This document shows, in pieces, positions 63,507 through 64,000 of a DNA stretch of 64,000 bases. This DNA is from Prunus persica. Taxonomy: Eukaryota > Streptophyta > Magnoliopsida > Rosales > Rosaceae. The number at the start of each line of letters is the position of its first letter. Positions within the stretch are counted from its first letter, which is position 1. Below the pieces are notes generated by a model, which did no database searches, was not told the DNA's origin, and saw only the letters and a program-made list of their open reading frames with translations. A program made the translations under genes and the position numbers. The stretch lies in contig NC_034010.1 in assembly GCF_000346465.2 (NCBI RefSeq), positions 11,434,558-11,498,557 of the forward strand, given 5' to 3'.

Positions 63507-64000
63507 CATGCGCCAAAAATCCATAGTAATGCGGATCCCATCAATTCAAGTAGAGGATTACTACATTCCGGATTATATCCACATGCAAAAGGTTGTAAAT
63601 TAGGACCCAAATATAGTAATTTATATTGTTATAAAGATCTATTTTACCAGGTTATGGTACCCTTAGTGCCAAAACGATGTAATACTATCACTCCTAATAT
63701 GTTTGCATATTTTAGGGTTAACAACATAAAATTACCCAATCTTTCGTGGTCATTCAAAATTAGTACATCTAGGGGAAAACATTACCGAACGCCGCCTTAG
63801 TTTCCTCCATTTTTTATTTTGTTTTATGATGTTACCCAACATATATGCTACTCGCATATCTTTTCATCTATTTTTATTTTAGTTTAGATAAATATCACTA
63901 GACGAAAATTGCCCTGACATATTTTAATGGATTAGAGTTCATTGTAAGTTTAGGTAAAATTACATGTCTTTAATTGCAGTCATTGAAATACAAAGGCTGA
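63507..64000. other. Right-hand flank, no gene recognised
   Basis: AT-rich sequence continuing the DNA left of the hAT MITE. The open frame from 63462 begins inside the MITE and is not credible. Confidence 0.45.

Noticed and set aside
62869..63610. Thr/Gly/Arg-rich ORFs (TGPVRSGPV patterns) on both strands
   Set aside because: They translate the CCGGTT arrays of the hAT MITE.

Overview
The window is plant nuclear DNA, almost certainly from a eudicot. It is AT-rich, its genes are intron-rich, and it is crowded with plant transposon families (CACTA, MULE, PIF/Harbinger, hAT, Ty3/Gypsy of the Tat type, LINE, TRIM). A Rosaceae/Prunus-like source is my impression from the flavour of the proteins and repeats; nothing in the window proves it.

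Only two host genes look intact, and they converge. An alkaline/neutral (cytosolic-type) invertase of 571 codons lies on + (coding 10854..14749, 4 coding exons plus an inferred 5'-UTR intron). A calcium-dependent protein kinase of 567 codons lies on - (coding 22991..16285, 7 exons, complete kinase domain and four EF hands). A 290-bp MITE with a perfect 9-bp target duplication sits between their 3' ends, and a foldback MITE sits in the kinase's first intron. A small Glu-rich ORF at 41824..42144 (-) may be a third gene.

1..7605 is the right-hand part of a CACTA element. Its - strand gene encodes a protein with a Ulp1-type cysteine protease domain. Its introns and flanks are packed with CGACG/CGTCG motifs, and it carries a captured fragment of the 26S proteasome subunit gene RPN6. 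7611..8640 is a decayed tandem repeat beside the insertion point. 23743..27266 is intergenic DNA with a Harbinger-type MITE, a possible SINE, a hAT-like remnant and a perfect 41-bp inverted repeat.

27267..41144 is one 13.9-kb Tat-lineage Gypsy element with a 5-bp target duplication (atttg) and decayed gag-pol with two RNase H domains. It has two tandem arrays after integrase, an antisense ORF, and a nested MULE that itself holds a LINE fragment. 43155..47819 is a second copy of the Harbinger-type MITE, split by a 4.2-kb gag-only LTR element. 48.5..54 kb holds a decayed MULE: a mudrA-like gene on + and a converging, broken coiled-coil gene with possible Ulp1 character on -. 53973..61494 is a second, more decayed Tat-type element with the same layout as the first. 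The right end holds a Copia-like LTR fragment, a TRIM element, and a 559-bp hAT MITE with perfect 8-bp target duplications.

Overall this is a small gene island in a nest of transposons. The most unusual items are the CACTA element (intronic motif arrays plus captured RPN6 fragment), the shared tandem-array/antisense-ORF layout of the two Tat elements, and several insertions resolved to the base by their target duplications.
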